A stretch of 64,000 bases of DNA from Sindora glabra (taxonomy: Eukaryota; Streptophyta; Magnoliopsida; Fabales; Fabaceae), in contig CM035234.1 in assembly GCA_020226215.1 (NCBI GenBank), positions 73,797,135 to 73,861,134 of the forward strand, in the 5' to 3' direction. Positions 12,699 to 24,840 of this stretch are shown one piece after another. Each line of letters opens with the position of its first letter. The stretch's first letter is position 1. The translations under genes and the position numbers were made by a program. The notes under the pieces were generated by a model, which was not told the origin of the DNA, did no database searches, and saw only the letters and a program-made list of their open reading frames with translations.

Positions 12699-14548
12699 AT
12701 GTCTTCTAGGCTGAGAAAGAAAACAGCTCTAAAACACAAGTTGCAACAACTTGGAGCTGCCACAAGTTCTAGTGCTGTAATTATTGATTCTATATATTCG
12801 AATTGACAGATCTTTCAGTAAACAGCCGAGCTGGCTTCTTAGCTTTTGCTGATTTTCTGTTGGAATCAAAATATCCCATCTTTAGATTGCAACTTATTAA
12901 TCCATTTCTCTGTTAATTTAATTGGCAGGTGAAGAAGACCACAATCATCCTGGATTCATCGAAGTATATTGAGGATTTGAAGCAGAAGGTGGAAGAACTG
13001 AACACTGAGCTTGGAATTGCAGAATCTTCAATCTCTCAAGATCAATTACCCATGGTGCTTGTGGTTGACATACATGTCTTTCCTTGGATAGCAACATGAC
13101 ATGAATTTTCTTGATTTTCTTTTGTTTCTCGCAGGTAAGTGTGAAAACCCTAGAAAGCGGCTTTCTGATTAATGTGTTCTCGGAGAAGAACACCCCAGGT
13201 ATGCTGGTATCGATCCTCGAAGCATTTGAAGTGTTGGGGCTTGATGTGCTTGATGCTAGGGTTTCTTGTGAAGACACTTTCCAGCTTGAAGCTGTGGGAA
13301 GAGAGGTAAGATAATATGTAAGGAACTAGTCTATTTTCTTTTTTTTTTTAATCTATGACTTCAAATTGTGGTGGTTGTTGTGTGGCAATTAATAAAATTG
13401 TGAACAAATAGTGAAAAAATGATCTTGTCAGTGCAAAATAAAAAATGTGGTTGCGAGGCAGTTGATAAATGCCATATTTTATGTAACATTAAAACTGTGA
13501 ATCACAATTTAAAACTTATACTAAAACCTCTGAGTTTATGTCCATCCATCAAAATGGTAAAAATGAATAAATATGAAGGAAAAAAAAATTAAATTTCACG
13601 TGTGGATTGTACGACTTTGGTCTGAGCCAAAATTCCAAAAAACAAAGAAATTATGGAAAGCACCAGCATAATAATAATAAGTGGCATTTTCTGTAGTTGC
13701 ATGGCCTAGGCCTAGAAGCTACCCAACAAAAGAGATAGCTGCATATATCTGCATTCTCATTCTCATCTAGTTTATTATGGAGTCTTACGGCGAATGGTGC
13801 ATTATTCGAGGATCTTCACATTATATCTGTTCATAAACATGTATTCATTGTTTTAAACTATGATTGTGGTTAAAGATTTAAACTCTGCAAGCACAATATT
13901 ATTATTGTGGAACTTATTACATTTACAGTTTTCCATAATTTTACATCCGGATGACTGTACTTTTTTATATTTGCTTGTGATTTTGTTAATAGTATTAAAA
14001 CCGTATCCGTAACTTAAAATTATAATTGTGGTTGATGTCATAGTATTTATATTTATATTGTTATTAGTAAAATTACATAAAAAATGTAAAATTGCAACAG
14101 TTTGGGATGCAAAATCATTGAAAATTATGATTGTGAGATAATTTGTAATCTTCATGATTCTATATTACGGTTGTAATTTTGTTTTGATCAACAAAATTAT
14201 GAATAATGTGAGAAAATACGGTTATTGAAATGAAAATTTACAAAAATATGACAATTATGGTATAATTTGCAATAATAATATTACACACAATATTACAATT
14301 ACGAATTATAATTTGGCCACAGTATCAACCTCGAATTACAGTTGTAGTGCAATTCACAACAACAATACAAACTGCAACTTAAAATTTTGATGTGTGCGCG
14401 CATCAAACAAATTCTGACTTAACTGCCATCCTAGAATGATTAAGTGAAAGAAGAACTCATTTTGATTTTGCAGAGTGAGGACGACGAGGACATAGATGCT
14501 CAAGTGGTCAAGCAAGCAGTTCTGCAAGCTATCAAGAACACTGAGTAG
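12699..14548 (+). CDS. HLH-ACT protein (plant bHLH-type, ACT-like domain), four exons
   Basis: The only convincing intact host gene. Exons are 12699-12776, 12929-13054, 13135-13305 and 14474-14548, giving 450 nt and 149 residues. All introns are phase 0 with GT..AG ends. Residues about 5-50 (KKTALKHKLQQL, then KKTTIILDSSKYIEDLKQKV) form a helix-loop-helix. Residues about 69-145 (GFLINVFSEK, LDVLDARVSC, DIDAQVVKQAVLQAI) form the ACT-like dimerisation domain of plant bHLH factors. A basic region with the H-E-R DNA-contact residues is absent, so it probably acts through dimerisation. The length matches the short plant HLH-ACT proteins I know. The second donor (ATG|gtgctt) is weak. It was chosen because it keeps frame and family alignment. 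GTG codons a few bases on are alternatives. Confidence 0.88.
13306..14473 (+). other. intron 3 of the HLH-ACT gene, repeat-rich
   Basis: A 1168-base intron, far longer than introns 1 (152 bases) and 2 (80 bases). From about 13850 to 14380 it is filled with degenerate TTGTGGTT/TTACAGTT/ATTATGGTT motifs on both strands. These also occur upstream (7800, 11520, 11790) and downstream (14950-15080) of the gene. This suggests insertion of, or expansion by, a dispersed element. No splice-disrupting feature is visible at the ends. Confidence 0.6.
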
Positions 14549-16567
14549 TCAAGATGTTATATTGAAAATGAAGTCCACTACCCTTTTTGTCTAGTCTTGA
14601 GTGCAAAAAGTTATATGTTTCTTGAAGTGAAAAAGTTTTGAAGTATGGTAATTATGCGATGTACATATTTTATATGTTTTGTCAAATGTCAAAACCTAAA
14701 GTACTTGTCTCTACAATGGTCATTATTGCTCACGAGCATCTTCTTCTTTTATGGGGAAAATGAATGGCAGAGCATGGTCCAGGTTGATCTATGTACGACA
14801 TTTTTGAAGGAAAAAGAACAAAAAAGCTCATTGTATTTTCGAAAATAGCCAAACTCCAAGCTCACAGTCCAAGTTGATCTATAAATGACATACGATCCCG
14901 GGCCCGTTGAAAAGTGAAACACGCTAACCTTTTCGATATGCGACATGCGTGTTATAAATTTTGGCGGGCAACTGTTTTATTATTGTTATACAAATTTCCG
15001 TAATCACAATTTTTTTTTTTGCGATATTTTATAATGATCATATTTTCGTGTATTGATTCACAACGTTAATAATCACAACCCAACTATCAAGTAGTAGGGA
15101 CCATGAACCCAATCTACAAATATTATTATATAAAGTGTAATACTTATTTGAAAAAAATCCCCTCTAGACAAATAAATATTAGCCAAGTGATAATCAAAAT
15201 GTAATAACACAAAAATAATTTAACATGAAAAATTCTCAAATACTCTAGGATAAAAAAAATAATGGATGAATTTATTATAAATTAATATTACATATAAATG
15301 TGTGTGAAGGTTATTAATCATAACTTTACAGCTTACTAACCACTATTCATACATCACTCCTAAATTTCTATGATGTTGGATGAAAAGTAGAAATAGGAAA
15401 ATATATTTTAGTGCATTAGGAATAATAATAATGATGATGATGATGGAATCAAATCCTTTATTAATTTTTAAATTGAAATTAAATATTGAATGAATAAAAT
15501 TTATCAATGGGATACACACACACACACTAATCTTAGAGAAATACCCTAAATGTTCAAGCGATGTAGGACTTAATATATTTATATTAATCTCTTAAACTTA
15601 TAATACAAGAAAATATAGGATTTCTAATGGAAATAGTCTATTAGATTAAATAGAAAAAAAATACATCAAGAATCCATTGAAAATTGCGCAACTAAATTCA
15701 AAAGTGTTGCTATTTCCCAAAACCACTAAAAATGTGGCATGACTTTTTATGTTCAAATTTTTTCTATTTTCTACAAATTTTCAAATCCATTGGAAACTTT
15801 GAACACCATGAAATAACACATGGAACCTCTTTTTCCTCACTTTTCAAAATTCTCTTAGGTGCATTGGAGGTGTTAAAATTTGTTAAGCTTCATTCTTGCA
15901 TTTTAGAGGTAAGTTTGCAAATTTTAAACAATTAAATTGTTCTTACTTTGTTTGCTAATTCTACCAATTGCTTTTAACATTTTTTGAGTTTTTTTTGTAT
16001 AGTTTTGGTCAACGGTTTTCCAGAAACCTTTTCTTTCTCTTTGTGCTTTGATAGAGGTTAGTAGTTTATTTTTTTTCATTTACTCACAAATGTTTAGTTT
16101 ATTTAGTTAATTTAAAACCCTTATTAGTTTCAGTAATGTGTTAAGTGTAGAGGTTTGTTAGGTTTAATAATTTTAAATGTTTAGTTAATTAGAAAGGCCA
16201 AGTTAGTTAGAATAGTTTGATAGTTAGTTAATTTATATGTTTTAGGTTAAATAATTTAGTTAATTATTTAGTACCATTAATAGAAACATTTAGTTAATTT
16301 ATTTACTTAACTATAATGTTCATTTATAATCTTACTTTTTTTATTTAGTTAATTATTTAGTGATTAATTTCAAACATTTAATTAGTCAATTTATTTATTT
16401 GATTGTTCAATTAATTTATTTACTTAAGTAGAATAGGTAATATTAAACATTTAGTTCATTAAATTTAGTTAATTAGAATAGTTTATTTTAAATGCTCAAT
16501 TAATTTTATTTAGTTAATTGTTTAGTAATTAATAAAAAATGTTTAAATATTTAGTTAATTTCATGTA
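14549..16567. other. region 3' of the HLH-ACT gene: microsatellites and TTAGTTAATT-rich DNA
   Basis: The 3' UTR of the gene starts here, and no canonical AATAAA is obvious within 200 bases. Later come ATA/ATG trinucleotide runs (about 15422-15446) and an AC dinucleotide run (about 15513-15528). From about 16060 to 16560 there is a block of degenerate TTAGTTAATT/ATTTAGTTAA repeats. Two overlapping open frames on opposite strands at 14645-14946 lack family motifs and are probably chance. Confidence 0.45.
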
Positions 16568-16837
16568 GACAAGATTATTAATTTCATCCTTAAAATTGTA
16601 TAGAGCTAACAAAATGGTCTTTGAATTATATTAAATAGTCAATTTTGTCTCTAAATAATAATTTGTATAGAAAATTTTATCATTTCGTATAAATATTGAG
16701 CGAGGAAATTATTTGCATGGAAGAACAAAATTGTCTATCTGGACAATTATTTAAGAACAAAATTCACAATTTAATATAATTCAAAGATCATTTTGTCCAC
16801 ATCTTGCAATTTTAAGGACAAAATTGAAAATTTTGTC
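16568..16837. mobile_element. about 270-bp foldback MITE
   Basis: Left arm (16568 to about 16660) and right arm (about 16745-16837) are imperfect reverse complements over roughly 95 bases. Shared blocks include CCTTAAAATTG, TCTTTGAATTATATTAAAT and CAATTTTGTCC-like sequence. The centre is AT-rich and has no coding capacity. The ends read GACAAGATT and, reversed, GACAAAATT. It sits 20 bases upstream of the putative start of the transposase remnant at 16857. No clear target-site duplication was seen. Confidence 0.6.
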
Positions 16838-16933
16838 TTTTGTTTATTAGTGAAAGATGACAAAACGAGGTTAAGGTGGAAGCTAATTAGGATGAACTAA
16901 CCTTACTCCTACTAATGGATCATTACCATATGT

Positions 16934-18617
16934 TGTTAGGTTTTGGATCAACATACGTAGCAAAATTTTAAAATTTTTGATACAAATCCTACCTAGGATC
17001 CATGTAAAAGGGCATAAACCAGTGTTAAGGTTTTATCTTATTTATGCTCATGTTCTTTCTGAACAAATCCTCGAGAGACTGAGATGAATTAAATACCAGT
17101 TGAAAGGTATAGCGTCTTTACGATATCCATACAAAGGAAATAATAACTTTTCTCCTCTACAAAGCTGCTAGGATTCGTCTCTCTCATTAGGATTAGAATG
17201 GGCATTTTCTAGAGTGATTTAAGGTTTTGATTGAAGCCAATGTGTGTAAATAATGTGCTATCTTCAAGTCCTTTTATAGAATTAAGATATATCACAATCC
17301 TAGTCCTACTAGAATAATGCTTCAAAAAATTCTAATCACACTAAATAACTATTACCTTATCCTTATCATAGAGAGAGTGAAAAGAGATAGGACTTATCTA
17401 TTAATTATCTAATATCTAATAATATAATTATTTGATATTACTTTAATATCAAATAATATCATATAATCTATATCATATATATATGATGTGAATAAATATA
17501 TTATTATCTTAATAATATATGTATGCACGAAAATAAATCTAATTAATTGAGTTTTAATTCAATTAAAATTCAATTAATTATTGTCTCACTTCTACTTCTT
17601 TTGTGTGACCCTGTAGGTTCTTACTATGTTAACAATGACTCATCTTTAGGCCATAGACAGTGAGTGGTATCTAGTAATACATCATTGCCACTCAAGTAAT
17701 AAGAATGTCTATGATTCAACATCCACCTAATATGTAATCAACATTTTTCATCATAATCCCCTATTGTAACAATATCCAAATTAAACTGGAGTGGTATCTA
17801 GTAATACATCATTGCCACTTAAGTAATAAGAATGTCTATGATTCAACATCCACCTAATATGTGATCAATATTTTGCATCATAATCCCTTTTGTAACAATA
17901 TCTAAATTGAACTGGAGGCATGGAGTGTGTCATTCTCATCAATGTTCAATTTATATTTCTTGATACTGAATACACTTAAAACAGATGATTAATATCACAT
18001 ATTGATCTAATTGAGTATGGTCATGCATTTCTAAGTCTCACTCAATCAAGGAGCCCAAGGATATTTCTCTTTTATACAAGAGTAACAAAATTTCATCTAC
18101 ATTACTCACTTTCCTCTGCATGATTCGTGACATACCCAATCAATGCCCTACTCGTCATCCCGATTAAAGATGACATAGGATGATATCAAAGTGAGTAACT
18201 CCTCATGTAGGAAATTGTAGTGACTTCAAGTCAAAGGACTATGTGCATTTATGGTTATATGAAAATAACTAATGACATGTTTATCCATGCAGTATTCTCA
18301 CAATGTATTAGTCCAGTACATTGTTCACTAACAATGTACTCATGTATTGATTTGATATCAGATATTCATGATTTGTAATCATCAGTCACTATACATGTTA
18401 GTTTCGATGTATTATTACTATTCTTTTTATAATAATATTTTACTAGAGGCATTTTAGGAAGAGCGAAGCTATTCTAAGGACAATTATTATATTTAAGTTA
18501 TAATTTACATAAAATAAAATAAAGCAAAATATAATAATTGTATTGCCAAATGAAAACGTAATACATTGTGTAATATTGCAATCATCTCATGATTGACTCC
18601 TAGGACACACACCAATA
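16934..18617 (-). mobile_element. solo LTR of the copia family (minus strand)
   Basis: About 1684 bp. On the minus strand it begins TATTGGTGTGTGTCC at 18617 and ends CCTAACA at 16934. It aligns by eye with the LTRs at 42556-43929 and 60195-61639. The right flank begins ATGTT (18618-18622), and the same five bases end the left flank if one T is shared with the LTR (16930-16934). This supports a target-site duplication. No internal retrotransposon sequence adjoins it. It carries an internal 127-bp duplication that helps explain its extra length. Confidence 0.75.
17662..17915. repeat. 127-bp tandem duplication within the solo LTR
   Basis: Two direct copies, 17662-17788 and 17789-17915, both begin GAGTGGTATCTAGTAATACA and end with AACTG followed by GA. 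By eye the copies differ at only about ten positions, so the duplication postdates most of the decay of this LTR. The other LTRs of the family have a single copy. Confidence 0.85.
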
Positions 18618-20689
18618 ATGTTCACACTCCTCATGGGCACACATTTGTGCCCACACATGATGTTAGTGGAGGATTAGCCTAATTATCGATGTCACAATTT
18701 TTGTTGAGCAGGACTATATAATAGTAGTCTCTCTACAACTGCAAGGTTCACCTCAACATCATGACCTTCTTCTGAGGAACTCCTTAACTAACTTATTTTT
18801 AGTCCCGAGGAGATTATCATGCCCAATAAGGATGAGTATATAGTATTTTTAATTTTATTTGTTTATTTCAATTTCTTCATTCCATTTATTAATATGTTAA
18901 TTAAAATTATTGCTATTTTTTGTAATAGGTTCTTCCTTGCCAGGGAGCCAATTAAATTGCTTGCTTATATTATAAAAGGGAAGTACAAGGGCATATAGCC
19001 ACTTGTTGACCATTTTGAAGCACTAGCAAAGGATGCTTTTTGTTAAGTTTCTAGTACATATTAGTTCATTTTTTTAATCACTATTACACTTAATTTGTTA
19101 TAATTTTTTTCTCCCTAGATAACTATTTTAATTTTTTTCTTGAAATTGAAGAAGTATTACGTGTGAAACATTGCTTACAAGTAACAAATGTGAAAATATT
19201 TCAACCATAAAGGTTTCACAAAATCCAAGGATATCATGGATGAGGTAAGGAAGAAAAAACTAACTTAACCCTATTGAATTAGGGATGCAAAGTTAGTAGG
19301 GATCTACAAATACTAGGTAGACTCCAAGTTTGCTTAGAAATCCTAACAAAATAATAGGCATAGGGCTTCAAATGCTACAAGGTGATGGTTATCCTTTTAT
19401 GCTGGAGGTTTTATTCTAGTGGTGGAGCATAAGCTTTGCATGATATGTATAACTCATCTTTAACTTCTATTTTTTGTATTAGTAGTTAATTTAGATAGTT
19501 TTAAGTAATAATTGAATTAACTCTTTTCATCTTGTACATGTAGATTGCTAAGACTAGGTTAATTCCCTTGTGGATAGGTTGTTCCATCGTGCCTATCTTA
19601 TGAAAAAGGATTAATAGTGGGTGTCCCTTAGAGTTGCATAGTTTTATGTAAGTAAATTAACATTTCATTTAACTTATTTCTTTCAATTCCAAGTAATTAT
19701 TTAATTGCCTAACTATGTTCAAAAGGTCTCCACAAAGAAGAAGAAGGAGCTTACTTAGGCTAGGACATAACAAGGAGTAGATAAAAGGGGATTATCCATT
19801 GAGGTGATGGTTGGCCTTTCTAACTTCAACTTGTGGATTGAGACAATTGAGGTTTCAAAGAAGGGCTAGATATATAGGTTAGGGTTGGAGACACCTATTA
19901 AAAGGATGACATCCTTCATTGCTATAGTACACTCTAAGTACATTCTTATGACTTAAGGGTCTCGCTTGGTAAAGGAAGTTACCTTACTTAGGCAAGAGGT
20001 GACTTAGATTTGAGGAACTCAAATGTACCAATAAAACCAACAACTCCACCCCTTCTATATAGGTATTACTAATTTATGTCATAGTCTCCACTAGTACTCT
20101 TACTACTGATGACATATAATAAGCACTTGGTGGATGGTTGAAGGCCCTTCTTGCTCTCAAACTCCTTCAACCTAGCTTGACATAGATAATAAGGACACTT
20201 ATATAGGAGATATCAACTGATTGGGCTTAGAGTGTTTTTTTATTTTGTATTTGTATTTTTTATTAGACATATTATTTTTAAATTTTAATAATTTTATGAT
20301 TTATATATTCATTATTTATGTACCACTATAATTTCAAATTTCAAATAATAGTTTTGAATTGTTTATTAATTTTAAATTTATATATTATATTCACATTTAT
20401 AGGCAATATTTTTAAAAAATTGCTATTTTTGATGAATTTCTAGCAAAAATATTTTTTATATTTTTGAAGGACTTTTGAAGTAAAATTTTGAAGGAATAGA
20501 ATTTTTTAGTCACCTAATTTATGTTAGAATATTTTTTTGGTAGACTTTGCTATCAGAAAATGATTTCAATGAACATATTTCCAACCTCATATTTTCAATC
20601 CATTTATCATTGTTTCTTATGGAAAAATTTGTCATAAATAGTAAGATTTCTAATCGCATTAAAGCTTTTATTCTACCTAGTGTGAGGCT
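18618..20689. other. stretch with only weak transposase relics
   Basis: Outside the short motifs listed for the En/Spm-type remnant nothing further was identified. From about 20240 to 20690 the sequence is plain AT-rich DNA with a 61-codon frame (20547-20732) that shows no family motif. Confidence 0.35.
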
Positions 20690-21615
20690 TCATAAAAATA
20701 ACAAAAATAATGTATACACAATTAAAAAATAATTTTGGGACTTTTTCTTAGGTTTAGTTTGATTAATCTTTTCTATAAACTTAAAAGATTCAACATTAGC
20801 ATCACTCCCTCCCACATGAGAAAAACTTGACCCTGAATTAATTTTTGGATATATTAACCCTTTAAAAGGAAAGCGTACATCCAAATCATCAACGTTAAAA
20901 TTCTTTGAAATTCTCTAATCATTTATGAAATCAATAACATATGCATTATCATTAACTTTCTTAAAAATCTAGTATGACTTATACTCCTTTGGATGTAACT
21001 TGTTGGAATTTCCAATCAAAAATCTCTTTTTTTTCTTAAAAAATCATGATCATATATCCTTCTTGAAATGTTTTTATTTTCTATGCTTGTTTTCCGTTGC
21101 TTTATATTTTGCATTCAAGACTTCAATCTTCTTTTTGATATTTTCTTGAGCAGACTAGACTTGTTTCACCATGTGATCCGCAAGTATACTTAAATTAGGG
21201 ACTTTAGGTAGTTGAGGCAAATCTAATGGGTATTTTGGAATCTTCCAACAAATGATAAAGAAAGGTAAAGATCCTATTGAACTATGTTTAACACTATTAT
21301 AGGAAAACTTAATTTGAGCTAGTATAAAATCCTATTACTTTGGCTTATTTCCACAAATGCTATGAGCAAGATTTCCTATAGTTCAATTTGTTGCCTTAAT
21401 TTGTTCACTAGTTTATGGATGAATTCTGCTACCAAAGTTTCAATTTATATTAAAGCGCCTTTAGAAGGTAAGAAAAAAATGTGATAGAAATTTAGAATCT
21501 TTATCAAATGTCATGGTTTTAGAAACATCATAGATTATGACAATATCTTGAGATGAAATATGTCATCTTTCAAAATCTATCTACTACCATAAAAATATAG
21601 TCCACACCATGTTGA
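20690..21615 (-). pseudogene. gypsy integrase, C-terminal half (minus strand), split by CACTA-1
   Basis: On the minus strand, going from 21615 down, the order is GVDYIFMVVDR (start of the rve core), TIGNLAHSICGNKP, HMVKQV, LNAKYKATENKH, FLRKKRFLIG, NKLHPKEY, KKVNDNAYVIDF, ISKNFNVDDL and DVRFPFKGLIYP. This is the integrase core followed by the C-terminal domain of a plant Ty3/gypsy polyprotein. Frameshifts and stops are frequent. It continues upstream (minus sense) at 29908-30680, separated by the CACTA insertion. Confidence 0.82.
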
Positions 21616-22637
21616 AACTATTACAAAATAAATGATTGACATTAGGTGTTTAAGGGATTACATATAAAAAATAACCCACATGTAATCGAACATCATAATA
21701 TATGATTTTAACATCAGTTAGTAAACTATCATAAAATATAAAAATAATATCAATTTTTTTATAAAGAACCAATATCATTTATGTTTCTATCATCTTAGGA
21801 AATAATATTCAATGTTATTTGCTTTCTAAAAAATGACATCTAATACCCACAATACTACATTGGTTAATTTAAATAACTAACATTATATGTCTCAACCTCA
21901 GCCACTCAAATACTAACTATATTCCCATGCTTTAACCTTCAGTTTCCTACTCCTTCATTCTAAACTATAACCCTATTCTTATATTCCTCACTTCATTATC
22001 CTTCTTGTTTCCATTGTATTCTTAACCAAATATAGAAAACTAACATCTCTCATTACTATACAGAATCTCAATTTAAATAATTTTAAAGAATAAACACAAT
22101 AATATATTGAAAATGGTGAAATGTTTTAAATGATACCACAATCAAAGATGGGTACTTCATTAAATCTATCTTAATATCCATTACTCAATATGTGAGATTT
22201 ACACTTTCTAACAAAGCCTTTTATATACAATACTTGCAAATGTAATAGGCATTGATGAAAAATTTGTATGTTGCACATTTTCATATGAATAAATAGCAAA
22301 TAATATGAAAAAATGCCAAAAAAGAAGAAGAATGAGATCAAGTTTCTTTCTTGTGCAAACCTATAAAAGTTATGTCAAAATGATGTGCAACAAAATAGGA
22401 TCAATTAGGAAACCAAAAATTAAATTACAAGAATAAGCACAAAAATTTAAAAAAAATTCTCACATTTATATTTTACACTTTTTTAAGGAGTACTAAACCT
22501 CATATATTTAGTCACAGGCTAATTGAGCCTTCAATCACATGAAATAATTATTGAATAAAAATATAACTAAAAAAATCATTTTAAGATTAGAATGAAAGCA
22601 TACCTCATTAGATAAAGAATCATTTTAGGGTTAAAAC

Positions 22638-24001
22638 TATTGGTGTATATGCCCTAAAACTAATCATATGGATGATTGTAAATTTGAATCATGTTATTTT
22701 AAAGGCGATTCTAATTATCATATTTATACATATATTTTCTGCATAGTATATTTAATTATGATAATAATCCTAGAATAATTGTATTCTTAAAAGTCCCTAA
22801 TCACATATCATTATGGATTAAGTTGCATTGATATGTTAAGACTAATATATGTGGTGACTTATATAAGATATTAAGTCTACATGAGTATAAGTTAGAGAAC
22901 TTGTGTACTAGATAGACCCACCCTAAAAGAAATACTACATTGACTATTATATGAATGTCATGAGTGATTCTTAATAATCATCATTAATATGGTCCTTTAA
23001 CTTGAGATCGCCAAGATTTTTTATATGTGAGTTCCACATTTTGATACTACTCTATGTCATTCATGGTTGAATGAATGCAAGGGTAGTTATTAAATGTGTC
23101 ACATATCATGTGGAGGGATTTGTGTGATCAAGATGGAATATCCCTCCTATATAATAAGAGTGACATTTGTAGGCCCCTTAATTAAGTAAGGCTGAGAAAA
23201 ATGCATGGCCATACTCAGATAGATTAATATAGGATGTTTATTATAATTGTTTTAGTCAGTCTACTTAGGAATCAAGAAACCTTTGAATTAGGCTATATGG
23301 AAATGACACGGCCCATGTCTGGTGCTCAATCTAGATATCTAGGACAAAAAGGTCATAGATGATGATCACATATATAGGTTCAGTCGAATCACTAACTTTC
23401 TTATTACTTCAGTAATAATGATGTGTTGCTAGACACTGTTCATTATTTATTATCATTATATGATTTATGATCATTACCAATTTAATGAGAGCCTATAAGA
23501 TTGTATACTTAGAACCTAGTGGATTTAAAATTGATGGATCAAATTATTTGGACCTAGTATATGAAATTTCATATTATAATTATAAGGATTAATTATAAGC
23601 CTATAATTATATATGGAACAAAGCTTAATTGGTTAGGATTTTCTGTACACATATTTGAATAGGCGTGTTAGGTGCTAATATTTCATGATTCATGCATCCC
23701 AACATAAAAAACCCTAGTAGCTCTCCATGATCACAACTTTAGAAGGGGCGTAACTAGTACTACGAGGCAAAGGAGAAGAATTTCAATCAATGGTTGTAGG
23801 ACATTCACTAGTGATTCATGGGTTCGCATGGATACCTTAAAGTTTTCTATCGAAAGCAAGTCGAAAAGGTGATTAACAATCAAGTTTTTGAATCATCTGT
23901 AAAAGTTAATGATTAAATTCTTGTCCTAATCTAATTATTTTGCATGGATCCTTGGCTAGGATTAGTTAAATTTTACTATAACTATTTGGCTTTCTATCCC
24001 A
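22638..24001 (+). mobile_element. solo LTR of the copia family inside CACTA-1
   Basis: Begins TATTGGTGTATATGCCCTAA and can be followed base by base against the LTRs at 52996-54312 and 44175-45650 as far as the TGCATGGATCC block and the following TATTTGGC region. The right end near 24001 (CTATCCCA) is approximate, and no certain 5-bp duplication was found. No internal coding sequence adjoins it. It inserted after the CACTA element. Confidence 0.75.
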
Positions 24002-24557
24002 ATAAGAATAACTTTTGGATAAAATTTACAAAGGACTCCGTGCTTCAATCTTTTTATTTTTCACTTGTGCCATGCTTTATTCTTTTCATTTTCAATTCAT
24101 GCATGTAACCTAATATTCGATGTCAATTACTATATAAAAACTGACATCCAAAATTTATATTACACATTAATTGTGAAAAAAATCACTATCATCTTTAATA
24201 CAATGATGCCATCCTATTAAGTAATGTTTAATGTCAATTATAACAAAAAAAACTGACATCATATAAATGAATGTCAGTTTAAAAAAATTAAATTTCTTTT
24301 ATTTTTATTATAGAATTAAACAGAATAGCAATAAATTAAATGTAAATGAAATAAAAAAAATGAGAAAGGAGATAATATATTACAAACATTTATTCTTCTA
24401 TTTTATATATTTCCATATTAGTATATGAATATATACAAAGAAAAAATTGTTATTTATAATAACAAACTTTATATTTATAATAAATATACATGGCATCCTT
24501 ATAAAAATTAAAAGGAAAAATGATTATCACCTACTTGTAATCCCTCCATATTGCTTA

Positions 24558-24840
24558 ATGGCTTCTGAGGTATTTGATTCGATTAATTTTATATCTATCA
24601 ACCCTGAGATGCTTGATTGCTCTATTTGTTATGAAACTTTTAATGTTCTTATGTTTCAATGTAAACATAAGCTTGCTTCTTGCTTTATGTGTATTAAAGT
24701 TCGGCACAACATATGGAGTAGGCAATATGTTAATTTTCACATTGAAACATAAGGAGTGTGTGGCACTCATAGTAAATGAAGAAATCAAGCACCTCAATGT
24801 CAATAAGAGGATAACACATGCCATTAATGTCACATAATTA
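24558..24840 (+). pseudogene. SINA-like RING E3 ubiquitin ligase gene fragment captured in CACTA-1
   Basis: An ATG at 24558 opens a frame reading MASEVFDSINF, then NPEMLDCSICYETFNVLMFQC and KHKLASCFMCIKVRHN. This corresponds to the start of the RING of plant SINA-like ligases: the C-x2-C pair, the FQC block, and a later Cys pair. The usual N-G-H histidine spacing is disturbed and the last Cys pair is lost. After about 24700 the match shifts to another frame (24574-24837, ending NEEIKHLNVNKRI), so a frameshift is likely. The TRAF-like SINA domain is not convincingly present downstream. It is most simply a transduplicated exon carried by the CACTA element. Confidence 0.6.

Larger units (their letters stand above)
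16857..20200 (+). pseudogene. probable En/Spm (Transposase_24/Ptta-type) transposase remnant
   Basis: Plus-strand scattered coding relics interrupted by the solo LTR 16934-18617. A possible start at 16857 gives MTKRG, and before the LTR the frame reads TPTNGSLPYV. After the LTR come QPIKLLAYIIKGKYKG (about 18950), FFLEIEEVL (about 19140) and, near 19840-19990, LWIETIEVSKKG, IYRLGLETP and KEVTLLRQEV. These resemble the conserved GRVYGLGSEA-type segment plus coiled coil of plant CACTA accessory transposases. Many stops interrupt it and several blocks are missing. The assignment rests on short motifs and could be wrong. Confidence 0.4.

Noticed and set aside
12945..13277. 110-codon minus-strand open frame
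   Set aside because: It lies antisense to exons 2 and 3 of the HLH-ACT gene and is explained by that gene's codon use.
13111..13314. 67-codon plus-strand open frame as a separate gene
   Set aside because: It is exon 3 with intron sequence read through at both ends.
17662..17915. CRISPR-like direct repeats
   Set aside because: Only two adjacent copies without spacers, inside a plant LTR. The roughly 150-bp array is a satellite-like repeat and also lacks spacers.
24555..24833. 92-codon minus-strand frame opposite the SINA-like fragment
   Set aside because: Shadow of the plus-strand coding relic.
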